Source: Planctomycetaceae bacterium
GTDB lineage: Bacteria; Planctomycetota; Phycisphaerae; Phycisphaerales; SM1A02
DNA length: 64,000 nt
Assembly (NCBI GenBank): GCA_947492385.1
Contig: CANLMX010000006.1
Location: 1 to 64,000 of the forward strand
Direction: 5' to 3'
A program made the position numbers and the translations under genes. The notes beneath the pieces were generated by a model. It searched no databases. It saw only the letters and a program-made list of their open reading frames with translations, and was not told the DNA's origin. Position 1 is the first letter of the stretch. Each line of letters begins with the position of its first letter. Below, piece after piece: positions 18,910-27,408 of this stretch.

Positions 18910-19541
18910 GCACGGGCGCCTCCTCGTTCCCTCCGATCGTCCCGCAGCCGGCCGTCGACCAATCCCGCGACGCCACGTGGCCGGGGTGGATCGGAGGCCT
19001 GTCGGTCGCGTTCGCTGGCCTCACCCTCCTTGGGGCGTGCTGCGGATCCGCCACCCTGCTCTCCGTCAAGCTGTTCGGTGGGATGGCAGGCATGGACATG
19101 GAACTGCCGAGCCCTCCGCGGATCATGGTGGGAATGGTGGTGCTGGGCGGCGTCGTCGCGGTGGTGATGGCCGCCATGCTGTTGATCGGCGGGATCGGCA
19201 CGCTTCGACGCCGTCCGTCGGGACCGCGCCTCCTCGTGCGGTACGCGGCGATCAGCCTGGTGCTGGCGATCGTCCAGTTGCCCCTGAACCTGATGAGCAT
19301 CCGTCCGGGTGCGGAGTGGGGATCGGCCCTCGCGCACGCGCAGTTTGATGCGCTGGAGAAGAACGGGACGCAGGTCACTGACGCCCAGCGCGCCGAAGCC
19401 GATGCGCAGGCCGAGCCGACCGCGGTGAACTACGTCATGACGGTCGGTGGCACGCTCATCGGATGCGTCTACCCGGCGGTGCTGCTGGTGTTCCTGCGGC
19501 GGCCGCGCGTGCGTGCACACTGGGAAGCGTGGGCAGGCTGA
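18906..19541 (+). CDS. Four-helix integral membrane protein
   Basis: A 211-residue protein with hydrophobic segments near residues 25-50, 68-92, 108-128 and 176-198. The start overlaps the upstream stop (ATGA), so it is translated with the preceding gene. No motif recognised. It converges with the RluA-family gene, leaving one base between the stops. Confidence 0.65.
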   Translation: MSTGASSFPPIVPQPAVDQSRDATWPGWIGGLSVAFAGLTLLGACCGSATLLSVKLFGGMAGMDMELPSPPRIMVGMVVLGGVVAVVMAAMLLIGGIGTLRRRPSGPRLLVRYAAISLVLAIVQLPLNLMSIRPGAEWGSALAHAQFDALEKNGTQVTDAQRAEADAQAEPTAVNYVMTVGGTLIGCVYPAVLLVFLRRPRVRAHWEAWAG

Positions 19542-19542
19542 G

Positions 19543-20265
19543 TCAACCCCGCGCGAAGCGCGCGTCCGGAGGGCATTCCACCGTCTCGCCGTCCACTTCC
19601 ACGCGCCACGCGTGGAGTGCGGGGTGGGCGTCGCGCGATGCGTCACCGCCGTAGAGCGCGTCGCCGCGCAGGGGGTGTCCCAGCGATGCGAGCCCCGCGC
19701 GCACCTGGTGGCGCCGGCCGCGACCGATGACCTCGACCTCGACCAGGTCGTGCGCACCGTCCACCGCGCGCTCGGCGACGTGCCAGCGGCATCGTCCGCA
19801 CTCGGGACCGGTGCCCTCGCGGCGCACCGTCACCTTGCGCGAACCCTTGTGCCGGCTCGAGAAGTACAGGCGGAACGTCCCGTCGTCGGGAAGCCCCGTT
19901 CGCGCAAGCGCCAGGTACGTCTTGCGCGCACCTCCCGAAGATCCAACCTCGCCACGCAGGCGCGCGTGCGCCTCGGCCGTGCGGCCGGCGACCACGCAGC
20001 CGCTCGTGCCCTGGTCCAGCCGATGCGCGATGCCGGCCTCCGGAATCGATGCATGCTCCGGGTGCGCCGCGCGCAGCCACGCCTCCAGGCTGCCGGCAGC
20101 GGCGTCCGCGTCGCGGCCTGGTCCGTCGGCGGCGTCACCTGCTTCACCACCGGACGGCCGTTCCCCGTTCCCGCCCGCGTGCGCCAGCGTGTGCCAGCCT
20201 GCGGGCTTCGCGAGGACGCGCCAGTCGGGACGCTCGATGATCACGCGGGGCTGCGCTGCTTCCAT
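19543..20265 (-). CDS. RluA-family RNA pseudouridine synthase
   Basis: A 240-residue protein. The catalytic motif HRLDQGTSG holds the active-site aspartate, and the C-terminal GRRHQVRAGLASLGHPLRGD is typical of the family. An Ala/Gly/Asp-rich insertion (about residues 30-60) is unusual. It probably modifies a uridine in rRNA or tRNA; the target cannot be told. The start lies 6 bases from TAGTGT, which overlaps the hmgA promoter. Confidence 0.85.
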   Translation of the reverse strand: MEAAQPRVIIERPDWRVLAKPAGWHTLAHAGGNGERPSGGEAGDAADGPGRDADAAAGSLEAWLRAAHPEHASIPEAGIAHRLDQGTSGCVVAGRTAEAHARLRGEVGSSGGARKTYLALARTGLPDDGTFRLYFSSRHKGSRKVTVRREGTGPECGRCRWHVAERAVDGAHDLVEVEVIGRGRRHQVRAGLASLGHPLRGDALYGGDASRDAHPALHAWRVEVDGETVECPPDARFARG

Positions 20266-20270
20266 CCTTC

Positions 20271-20277
20271 TACACTA
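20271..20277. promoter_or_regulatory. Overlapping divergent -10 boxes (hmgA / rluA-like)
   Basis: The plus strand reads TACACT (20271-20276), 9 bases before the hmgA ATG. The minus strand reads TAGTGT (20277-20272), 6 bases before the RluA-family ATG. Only 20 bases separate the two start codons. Both genes must share the same small stretch of DNA, and polymerase on one side should block the other. Confidence 0.5.
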
Positions 20278-20285
20278 CCCGAGCC

Positions 20286-21626
20286 ATGCCTTACTACTCG
20301 ACGCTCGGCCAGATCCCCAAGAAGCGCCACGTGCAGTTCCGCCGCCCCGACGGCGCGCTCTACAGCGAGGAGGTGTTCGGCACCGAGGGATTCGTGGGCC
20401 CCACGTCCACGCTCTACCACATCAACCCGCCCACGCAGGTGATTGGCTGGAAGACGCTCTACGGCACCAAGCCCGAGTACATCGAGCAGGACGTCATGCG
20501 CATGCGGCACCTGAAGACCGCGCCCATGCCGCCCAAGGGCGATCCCATCACCGGCCGCGTGGTCCTCTTCGGGAACTCCGACGTCGAGATGGCCATGTGC
20601 GTCCCGGCCGAGAAGATGGACTACTTCTTCAAGAACGCCATGGGCGACGAATGCATCTTCGTGCACTTCGGTTCGGGCGTCGTGCACACCACCTTCGGGA
20701 CGCTGAAGTTCGGTCCCAAGGACTACATCGTGATTCCCAAGGGCATCACCTACCGGATGACGTTCGACCGCCAGAAGCCCGGCGAGCCGAACCCCCGCTT
20801 CGTGGTCTTCGAGACCGCCAACGGCAGCCACATCGGCCCCCCGCCCCGCTACGTGAGCAAGCAGACCAGCCAGTTCCTGGAGCATGCGCCGTACTGCGAG
20901 CGGGACCTGCGCCTGCCCCAGCTGCCGCTCACCTTCGACACGAAGGGCGAGTTCGAGGTGCGCATCAAGGCCCGCGACCTGGTGCACAGCTACACGTACA
21001 CGTATCACCCGCTCGACGTCGTCGGCTGGGACGGCTGCTACTACCCGTACTGCTTCAACATCGACGACTTCGCGCCCATCGTCGGCAAGCTGCACATGCC
21101 GCCGCCGATCCACCAGACCTTCGAAGGGCACAATTTCGTCATCTGCAGCTTCTGCCCGCGGCTCCTGGACTTCCATCCGGACGCCATCCCGGTGCCGTAC
21201 AACCACTCGAACCTGGACAGCGACGAGATCCTCTACTACGTCGAGGGCAACTACAAGGCGCGCAAGGGCATCGAGCAGTGCTCGATCACCGTGCACCCGC
21301 AGGGCATCCCGCACGGGCCGCACCCGGGCACGGTGGAAAAGTCGATCGGCGCCAAGGAGACCTCTGAACTCGCCGTGATGTGCGACACCTTCCGGCCGAT
21401 GTTCCCGACGAAGGCGGCCATGGGCCTCGACGACCTGGCGTACCCGAGGAGCTGGGAGGGCGAGCATTTCCCCGTGAGCCTCGAGCAGCACCACGCGAAC
21501 GGCGCGCACCGGCGCGGCGGCGCGAAGGCCGCGAAGTCCGCAAGGTCCGACGGCCCCAAGGCGAAGGTCACGAAGCCTTCGAAGCCCGCCCGCAAGGCCG
21601 GCGGCTCGACCAACACCTGGGACTGA
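20286..21626 (+). CDS. hmgA: Homogentisate 1,2-dioxygenase
   Basis: A 446-residue cupin-fold iron enzyme that opens the ring of homogentisate to maleylacetoacetate. The segment ITVHPQGIPHGPHPG contains metal-binding histidines characteristic of the family, and FVICSFCPRLLDFHPDAIPV is also typical. The last 50 residues form a Lys/Ala-rich tail beyond the usual enzyme end. It converges with fah, the gene for the last step, 12 bases apart. Confidence 0.93.
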   Translation: MPYYSTLGQIPKKRHVQFRRPDGALYSEEVFGTEGFVGPTSTLYHINPPTQVIGWKTLYGTKPEYIEQDVMRMRHLKTAPMPPKGDPITGRVVLFGNSDVEMAMCVPAEKMDYFFKNAMGDECIFVHFGSGVVHTTFGTLKFGPKDYIVIPKGITYRMTFDRQKPGEPNPRFVVFETANGSHIGPPPRYVSKQTSQFLEHAPYCERDLRLPQLPLTFDTKGEFEVRIKARDLVHSYTYTYHPLDVVGWDGCYYPYCFNIDDFAPIVGKLHMPPPIHQTFEGHNFVICSFCPRLLDFHPDAIPVPYNHSNLDSDEILYYVEGNYKARKGIEQCSITVHPQGIPHGPHPGTVEKSIGAKETSELAVMCDTFRPMFPTKAAMGLDDLAYPRSWEGEHFPVSLEQHHANGAHRRGGAKAAKSARSDGPKAKVTKPSKPARKAGGSTNTWD

Positions 21627-21638
21627 GGAACCCCCGCC

Positions 21639-22937
21639 TCACCTTGCCGGCAGCACGACGCCGCGGCACTCGCCGAACCCGATGCGGCGCGCGCCGTGGC
21701 CTTCGCACCACCCGCGGATGACGAGTTCGTCGCCGTCCTGCAGGAAGCGGCGCTCGGTGCCGTCGCCGAGCATGATCGGCTCCGTCCCGCGCCAGGTGCG
21801 TTCCAGCATGCAGCCGCGGCTCTCCTTGGTGGGGCCGCTGATGGTGCCGCTCGCAAGCAGGTCGCCGGGCCGCATGTTGCAGCCGGTGGACGTGTGGTGC
21901 GCCAGCATCTGGCTCATGGTCCAGTACATGTCGGCGAACGTGCCCAGGCTGATCCGCGTGGGCGCCATGCCCTTCTCCCGCATCGCGGCGCTCGCCAGCA
22001 GGACCTCCAGCTTCACGTCGACCACGAAGTCGCCGTCGCACCGCAGGTAGTCGAGCACCGCGGGGTCGCCCTCGCGACGGGCGGGTCCGGGCACGCAGAA
22101 GGGCCGCAGCGCTTCAAGCGTGACCACCCACGGGCTCACCGACGTGCAGAAGTTCTTCGCGTTGAAGGGGCCCAGCGGCTGGTACTCCCACTTCTGGATG
22201 TCGCGCGCCGACCAGTCGTTGACGATCACGCAGCCGAACAGGTGACCGCGCGCGCTCGCCACGGGGATGCGCTCGCCCATGGCGTTGCCCGCACCGCCGA
22301 AGAACACGCCCATCTCCAGCTCGTGGTCGAGCAGCTTGCTCGGGCCGAAGCTCGGGGGTCCGTCATCGGAGGACACGGTCTGCCCGTGCGGCCGGCGAAC
22401 GGGTGTTCCGCTCGCGACGATGCTCGATGCGCGCCCGTGGTAGCCGACCGGGAGGTGCTTCCAGTTGGGCATGAGCGGCTGGTTCGGCCGGAACATGCTC
22501 CCGACGTTGGTGGCATGGTGCTCGCTGGCGTAGAAGTCGGTGTAGTCGCCGATCGCCGCGGGCACGTGCATGGCAAGCGACGCACGGTCGAGCAGCACGG
22601 CATCGCGCCGCGCATGGCGCTCGATGCTGGGCGGGCCGTCCGTCAACAACGCGCGGACGTGCGCGCGGGCCGCCGACCAGTCCGCGGCGCCCAGGGCCAT
22701 GAACGCGTTCAGCGTGGGCATGCGCAGCGCCGCCACGACGCGCGGCGGAAGCCCCTCGAGCATCCCGAAGCCCGCCGCCTCGGCCAGGTCCAGGGCGTGG
22801 TCCCCGATGGCGCACACCACGCGCGGCTCGCCCGGCCGGTCGGGTCGCACGGCGACGCCCCACGGCAGGTTCTCGATCGGGAAGTCCCCGTCGGCGCGGT
22901 CGGCGCCGGGGACCCAGCAGCGGGCGGGGTCGGTCAT
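21639..22937 (-). CDS. fah: Fumarylacetoacetase
   Basis: A 432-residue hydrolase that splits fumarylacetoacetate into fumarate and acetoacetate, ending tyrosine breakdown. Signatures seen are DYTDFYASEHHATNVGSMFR, PVGYHGRASS, the metal-binding ELEMGVFFG, NDWSARDIQKWEYQPLGPF and GTISGPTKESRGCMLE. Length matches the family. It is the last gene of a leftward set with the 308-residue protein (4-base gap) and the MFS transporter. Confidence 0.95.
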   Translation of the reverse strand: MTDPARCWVPGADRADGDFPIENLPWGVAVRPDRPGEPRVVCAIGDHALDLAEAAGFGMLEGLPPRVVAALRMPTLNAFMALGAADWSAARAHVRALLTDGPPSIERHARRDAVLLDRASLAMHVPAAIGDYTDFYASEHHATNVGSMFRPNQPLMPNWKHLPVGYHGRASSIVASGTPVRRPHGQTVSSDDGPPSFGPSKLLDHELEMGVFFGGAGNAMGERIPVASARGHLFGCVIVNDWSARDIQKWEYQPLGPFNAKNFCTSVSPWVVTLEALRPFCVPGPARREGDPAVLDYLRCDGDFVVDVKLEVLLASAAMREKGMAPTRISLGTFADMYWTMSQMLAHHTSTGCNMRPGDLLASGTISGPTKESRGCMLERTWRGTEPIMLGDGTERRFLQDGDELVIRGWCEGHGARRIGFGECRGVVLPAR

Positions 22938-22941
22938 GGAA

Positions 22942-23868
22942 TCAGGCCTTCGCCGCCGCGGGCGGCAGCAATTGGATCGATCGAAGGTCGCCGAGCGGCT
23001 CGTCGAACGAGCAGCTGCCGACGCTGGTCGCGAAGCGCTCGCGCGCCTCGCGGATCTCACCGAGCTTCAGCGTGCGTCCCTTCCAGCCGACGTTCGTCGG
23101 GGTGAACTCGAAGTTCTTCCCGTGGGTGTCGCAGAGGATCATCTCAAGCTCCTCCTGCTCAACCGTGCCGTGCCAAAGCAGCGCCGCGCCGACGAACACG
23201 TTCACGAAGCCGAATTGGTCGCAGCCCACGCTCGTCTCATGGTGGCGGAACGGATGGTGAAGGCCGGCAGTCGCCTTGAAGGGGACCCCGGCCGCCTTGC
23301 ACGCGCTCAGGAACTTCGCGACCTCGAGTGGCGTTGGATGCGCCTCGGGGACGGTGCCGCCGGTGCGGATCTTGGCGCCGGACTCCATCTCGCTGAGGGC
23401 CGCGACCATCCCGCGCACGTCCTGGTTCGCGGGGAGCTCGAACCACGGGAACAACTCCTCGGGCATGAGCTCGAGCGCGCCCTCGATGGTGTTCGCGCCC
23501 TTCGCCTTGATCTCGATGCTCTCGATGATGGCGCGCCCGGCGCCGGGCTCCGCATGCCGCTTGTTGAAGCGCTCGATCGCGTTCAGCTCGGCCTCGAAGC
23601 TCTCGTCGCCCGCTGCTTCGCTGAGGACGGTGAGCGGCCACGGATCCTCGCTGTCGTCGCGCTCGCCCGCGGGCATCAGCCCCTCGGCGCAGCGTTCGAA
23701 CTCCCCCAGCCGCTTCACGGGCACCACCAGCCTGCCGAGCGCCCAGCGGTCGTCGCTTGCGCGGTGGCGCGCATAGTTCGCGACGGTCTTGGGCATGTCG
23801 AGCGCCGCCGGCGGGAAGAGTCCCGCGTAGTCGACGATCCCGTGCATCAGTGCTCGCGTGCTCTCCAT
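22942..23868 (-). CDS. Uncharacterised 308-residue protein beside fah
   Basis: A soluble protein without signal or membrane segments. The alternation of helices and short strands, with ESIEIKAKG, AKIRTGG and VPFKATAGLHHPFR at strand-like positions, resembles a TIM barrel with polar residues at strand ends; FVNVFVGAALLW follows. I do not recognise a characterised family. It is placed 4 bases before fah and 10 bases after the MFS gene, so it is almost certainly co-transcribed with tyrosine catabolism. A maleylacetoacetate isomerase is missing from the cluster, so a role at that step or in a side branch is possible but unproved. Confidence 0.7.
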   Translation of the reverse strand: MESTRALMHGIVDYAGLFPPAALDMPKTVANYARHRASDDRWALGRLVVPVKRLGEFERCAEGLMPAGERDDSEDPWPLTVLSEAAGDESFEAELNAIERFNKRHAEPGAGRAIIESIEIKAKGANTIEGALELMPEELFPWFELPANQDVRGMVAALSEMESGAKIRTGGTVPEAHPTPLEVAKFLSACKAAGVPFKATAGLHHPFRHHETSVGCDQFGFVNVFVGAALLWHGTVEQEELEMILCDTHGKNFEFTPTNVGWKGRTLKLGEIREARERFATSVGSCSFDEPLGDLRSIQLLPPAAAKA

Positions 23869-23878
23869 GGGACGGGCA

Positions 23879-25342
23879 TTATGCCCGCTCGGCGGCGGGC
23901 GCGTCCGGCCAGTCCGTGCGGGATCCGTCCGCGGCCTCGGTCCAGTCGAGGCTCGAGCCGAAGCTCTCGCGCAGGCTCATCGCGGCGGCCATCGCCACCG
24001 GCACCAGCACGGCTCCTAGCAGCGCGGCCGCCCGCCACTTCGCCTGCGACGCCTCGGGCCCGGTGCCGTCGCCGGCGAAGACGCCTTCCAGGAGGTGCCA
24101 GAGCACCGCACTGCCTGCCGCCGACCACCGGACGAAGTTCGGGGCGCTCGTGGCGGCCGTCGCACGCAGGTTGGTGCCGAACTGCTCCGCCGTGGTCGTG
24201 ACGAACACCGCCCAGTAGCCGCACCCGAAGCCGATCGCCGCGCACACCGCGTAGAACGACCCTGGTGTCGACGCCGGCACGGTGAAGTAGGCCGCGATGG
24301 CCGCAGCGGTCACGACGTGGAACACCAGCAGCGCACGCCGCCGGCTGCGAAGCACCTGGCTCAGGAGGCCGCTTGCCAGGTCGCCAAGCGCCAGCCCCAC
24401 GTAGCACCACATGATCGCGAGGCCGGGGCTCGGCAGCCGGTCGCGCGCGATGCCCATCGAGAGCCCGATCGCGTCGCAATACTTCACGAGGATGCCGACG
24501 CAATACCAGATCGGCACCGCGCACAGGATGAGCGCCAGGAACCGCTTCAGCCGCATCGGAGGCCATGCGAGCATCCAGAATGCGCCCCGCCCCGTCGCAT
24601 GGGACTGCTTGACGCGGTCGAACATCCCGCTTTCGACGACGCCCACGCGCAGGAACAGCAGCGCCAGCCCGAGCAGCCCGCCGATCAGGAACGCGTTCCG
24701 CCAGTCGGCCACCATCTCGGTCACGAAGTAGGCGCACACGGCGCCCATGATCCCCACCGTCGCGACCATCGTGGTCGCGAATCCGCGGCGTTCCTTGTCG
24801 ACCAGCTCGCTGACGAGCGTGATGCCCGCACCGAGCTCGCCCGCAAGCCCGAAGCCCGCAACGAATCGCAGCACGGCGTATTGGTTGAACGCGCTCCCAA
24901 GGCCGATGGCGTGGAGCGCGGCGCCGAGCCCCTCGTTGGGCACGTCCGCGACGAACGCGTTCAGGATGTTGGCCACCGAGTAGACGAGGATCGACCCGAA
25001 GAGCATCTGCAGGCGGCCCAGGCGGTCGGCCAGCACGCCCCAGGCAAGCCCCCCGAGCACCAGGCCCGTCGTCTGCAGGTAGTTGTCGAGCAGCACGCCG
25101 TTGCGCTGCAGGATGTCGGTCTCGACGGCGGCCTTCGCCTGCTCCATTGACTCAGCATCCGCGAACCGTGCGCTCGCCAGCAGTTCCTGCTGCGCGGCCG
25201 CGATCTTGGTGCCCAGCAGGTCCTTCAGGCTGCGCACGCGGACGAGCGCGAAGAGCAGCAGGTCGAAAATGTCGACGAAGTACCCAAGCGCCGCCACGGT
25301 GGTGGCGAGCGCGACGTTGCGGTCCTGCATCAGCGAGCGCAC
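23879..25342 (-). CDS. MFS transporter in the tyrosine catabolic set
   Basis: A 487-residue protein with about 12 hydrophobic helices. The MFS loop between helices 2 and 3 reads GVLADRLGRLQMLFGS, and a long hydrophilic insertion (about residues 42-80) follows helix 1. It starts at a GTG at 25342 or the ATG at 25330, 13-25 bases after the HicA-like gene. It may import an aromatic acid or export a product; substrate not predictable. Confidence 0.82.
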   Translation of the reverse strand: MRSLMQDRNVALATTVAALGYFVDIFDLLLFALVRVRSLKDLLGTKIAAAQQELLASARFADAESMEQAKAAVETDILQRNGVLLDNYLQTTGLVLGGLAWGVLADRLGRLQMLFGSILVYSVANILNAFVADVPNEGLGAALHAIGLGSAFNQYAVLRFVAGFGLAGELGAGITLVSELVDKERRGFATTMVATVGIMGAVCAYFVTEMVADWRNAFLIGGLLGLALLFLRVGVVESGMFDRVKQSHATGRGAFWMLAWPPMRLKRFLALILCAVPIWYCVGILVKYCDAIGLSMGIARDRLPSPGLAIMWCYVGLALGDLASGLLSQVLRSRRRALLVFHVVTAAAIAAYFTVPASTPGSFYAVCAAIGFGCGYWAVFVTTTAEQFGTNLRATAATSAPNFVRWSAAGSAVLWHLLEGVFAGDGTGPEASQAKWRAAALLGAVLVPVAMAAAMSLRESFGSSLDWTEAADGSRTDWPDAPAAERA

Positions 25343-25355
25343 CCGGGGAGCCCGA

Positions 25356-25625
25356 TCACGCGTCCGACGGCGCGCATCCGCACGTCTTCAGGAAGCGGCG
25401 GATCTCGGAGATCTCGTGGTCGCTCTCCAGCGTGTGGCCGCCGTGCTTGGGGATCGGGAAGGACATCTCGTGGCCGTTCAGCTTGACCTTGAGGTGTTCC
25501 TTCTTGGTCTCCTCGCACGTGCCGCCGAGGCCCTCGAACATGTGGACGATGTCCCGCCAGTGGATGTTGTGACTGGTGGGGTGCGCGAAGATCTGCTTCA
25601 GGGTGTGTTCGGGGGCGTGGCTCAT
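25356..25625 (-). CDS. HicA-like small protein without a HicB partner
   Basis: An 89-residue protein. The pattern HTLKQIFAHPTSHNIHWRDI, then GLGGTCEET, then a strand HLKVKLNG and a C-terminal helix EIRRFLKTCG resembles the HicA double-stranded-RNA-binding-like toxin family. No antitoxin gene is adjacent. It leads a leftward gene set (MFS, 308-residue protein, fah), and its start is 13 bases after a TACGAT box. It may be a housekeeping relative rather than a toxin. The call rests on pattern resemblance. Confidence 0.6.
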   Translation of the reverse strand: MSHAPEHTLKQIFAHPTSHNIHWRDIVHMFEGLGGTCEETKKEHLKVKLNGHEMSFPIPKHGGHTLESDHEISEIRRFLKTCGCAPSDA

Positions 25626-25638
25626 GGGCTTCCCGGGG

Positions 25639-25644
25639 ATCGTA
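25639..25644 (-). promoter_or_regulatory. Candidate -10 box TACGAT for HicA-like/MFS/fah set
   Basis: TACGAT on the minus strand, 13 bases before the HicA-like ATG. If real, it would drive the whole fah operon. Confidence 0.4.
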
Positions 25645-25654
25645 CCGAACGCAC

Positions 25655-25685
25655 CCGTCCCGGCCGCGGTGAGCGGCCGGGACGG
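25655..25685 (-). terminator. GC-rich hairpin after a sorting-tail protein gene
   Basis: A perfect 13-bp stem (25655-25667 with 25673-25685) around a 5-base loop, 34 bases beyond the stop at 25719. There is no T run, so it may be an imperfect terminator or a 3'-end protecting hairpin. Confidence 0.5.
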
Positions 25686-25718
25686 ACGTGAATCGAGGAA
25701 GATTGAGCGTCCGACCGA

Positions 25719-26309
25719 TCAGTTCCGCCGCCGCCGCATGCCGATCAGCGCGGCAGCCCCAAGGAGTGCCGCGGAACCGGGTGCGGGCACCGCGAATGCG
25801 CTGAAGGAGACCTGCTCCGAGGAAGTGCCCGCGCGCAGTGCGAGTGTCCCGCCCGAGGTCATGATGCTGAATGACGGCGACGTCCACGTCCCGAACTGCG
25901 CGGCGCCAGAGCTGGCCGTGGTCGTGATGCCGCTTTCCATGTCCCAGCCCGCGGCGGCCGTCGGGGCGAAGTCACCCTTCAGGAGCGAGAAGGTCGAAGT
26001 CGATCGCGCGAAGCCGATGTTCGACGATGCGTCGACGAACGTCTTCGTCGAGGTGAAGAACATGAATGAGCCGACGCCATCGATGGCGATGAACGCCATG
26101 TCGTGGACCAACTCGTAGCCGCCGCCCGAGCGCGTCTGGCGGTTGTCGGAATCGGCCTGGGCGAAGATCGTGAACGCGCGACCGGTGAAGTTCGTGGCGC
26201 CGACGGAACCGTCGGCCACGCCCTGGAAGGTCACGGTGACCATGCCCGCGGTGCAGGCGAACGAGGCGGACAGCGCGGCGGCGGAGGCCGCGAGGGAGGC
26301 AGTCTTCAT
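25719..26309 (-). CDS. Exported protein with VPAPG-type C-terminal sorting tail
   Basis: A 196-residue protein with a signal peptide (MKTASLAASAAALSASFAC) and a beta-rich middle. The C-terminus VPAPGSAALLGAAALIGMRRRR has the layout of a PEP-CTERM signal: short motif, hydrophobic helix, arginine cluster. The glutamate of the canonical VPEP is replaced. Such proteins are processed by an exosortase and put on or outside the cell surface. An AAGGA lies 9 bases before the ATG. Function unknown. Confidence 0.8.
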   Translation of the reverse strand: MKTASLAASAAALSASFACTAGMVTVTFQGVADGSVGATNFTGRAFTIFAQADSDNRQTRSGGGYELVHDMAFIAIDGVGSFMFFTSTKTFVDASSNIGFARSTSTFSLLKGDFAPTAAAGWDMESGITTTASSGAAQFGTWTSPSFSIMTSGGTLALRAGTSSEQVSFSAFAVPAPGSAALLGAAALIGMRRRRN

Positions 26310-26358
26310 GAGGGGTCCTTGGAGAGGGTCAAGGGTGAGTGCGTGAGGAAGCGAGCGG

Positions 26359-26394
26359 TCCCGGCCCGCGCCGAGGGATCGGCGCGGGCCGGGA
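26359..26394 (-). terminator. Strong GC-rich hairpin between two sorting-tail genes
   Basis: A perfect 16-bp stem (26359-26374 with 26379-26394) with a GGGA loop, 15 bases beyond the stop of the 26409-27089 gene. It lacks a T run but is among the strongest palindromes in the window and probably ends or insulates that transcript. Confidence 0.6.
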
Positions 26395-26408
26395 TGCGTT
26401 GGGAGGGA

Positions 26409-27089
26409 TCAGCGGCGACGGCGAGCGCCGACCAGGCCGGCGGCGGCGAGGAGCACGAGCGAGCCCGGGCCGGGCACGGGTGCCATCCATCCGAGCATGA
26501 GGGAGTCGGCGCCGACGTACGACGTGCTGGAGCCGGTCCCGATGGCCGTGATGCGGAGTTCGGTGATCGTGGCGTTGCCGGGAGTCGTCCAGAAGCCTGC
26601 GAACGCGTCCGGCGAGTTGAAGTTGCGGAGGATCGCGGTGCCGTCCGACAGCTTGACGAGCACGCGGCCCGAGGTGCGGTTGCCGTTGGCGTCATAGAAG
26701 CCGAAGTGACCGCCGACGCCCAGGAGGCCGCCGGTGGAAGCGTTGTCGGTGAACGTGAAGACGAGCGAGGATCCGGCGGGCATGGAGAACAGCGCGCCAT
26801 TGACCTGGCTGACTTCGCCGTCCAGTGCGGACGAGCGGGCGCTCCAGTCGACGCGGCCGCCGCCGTCGAACATCTCGAAGTCGGCGATCGAGCTGGCCTC
26901 ACGCACCTCGGGCTGCGTGAATCGGACCGTGGCGGTGTCGGTGGCCCAGCCCGTCGGCACGAAGCCGAGGTCCGTCGGCGCGTCGTTCCAGTCGGCCTTG
27001 CTGGTGAAGGTGTAGGTGTCGACCATGCCGGCGAGCGACACGGACGAAACGATGGCGGCGAGGCCGCACGAAGCGAGAGCGATGCGCAT
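26409..27089 (-). CDS. Exported protein with VPGPG-type C-terminal sorting tail
   Basis: A 226-residue protein with signal peptide (MRIALASCGLAAIVSSVSLA), a beta-sandwich-like body (about residues 25-195) and the tail VPGPGSLVLLAAAGLVGARRRR. The body pattern, with GGLLGVGGHFGFYD and TELRITAIG, resembles surface beta-sandwich domains that often precede such tails; I cannot name the family. AGGGAA precedes the ATG at 27089. Together with its neighbour it forms a pair of surface proteins with separate hairpins. Confidence 0.8.
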   Translation of the reverse strand: MRIALASCGLAAIVSSVSLAGMVDTYTFTSKADWNDAPTDLGFVPTGWATDTATVRFTQPEVREASSIADFEMFDGGGRVDWSARSSALDGEVSQVNGALFSMPAGSSLVFTFTDNASTGGLLGVGGHFGFYDANGNRTSGRVLVKLSDGTAILRNFNSPDAFAGFWTTPGNATITELRITAIGTGSSTSYVGADSLMLGWMAPVPGPGSLVLLAAAGLVGARRRR

Positions 27090-27102
27090 TTCCCTGTTTC
27101 CC

Positions 27103-27114
27103 TTTGAATTCAAA
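27103..27114. promoter_or_regulatory. AT-rich 12-bp palindrome upstream of a surface protein
   Basis: TTTGAATTCAAA is a perfect palindrome 14 bases before the ATG at 27089, in otherwise GC-rich DNA. It could be an operator or part of a promoter. Confidence 0.3.
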
Positions 27115-27320
27115 CAACCCTGGAAGTCAGCGCACCTCGGAATCGTGGGCGCCGACAGGGACTCCGGAACAGGCCGTTCGGCCTGCCTGGGTCCCACTTG
27201 AGACCCTCCCTGCGGTGGGTGAGGCGGGAACCCCGGGGAGACCGGATCACGGAAATCGGGAAATTGTTCGCGCCCCCGCCCCAGGCCCGGGGAGCCACGG
27301 AACGCCGCGGGCCGGGCCGC

Positions 27321-27326
27321 TACACT
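27321..27326 (+). promoter_or_regulatory. -10 box TACACT of tRNA-Gly
   Basis: TACACT ends 9 bases before the mature 5' end of the tRNA. The tRNA-Val gene has the same hexamer at the same distance, so this is good evidence for the local housekeeping -10 sequence. No clear -35 box is seen. Confidence 0.6.
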
Positions 27327-27335
27327 TGTGGCCCC

Positions 27336-27390
<55 letters not shown>

Positions 27391-27408
<18 letters not shown>

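Noticed and set aside
23879-25342. MFS gene as a sugar-phosphate antiporter
   Set aside because: Only general MFS features are visible; no residue pattern supports a specific substrate.
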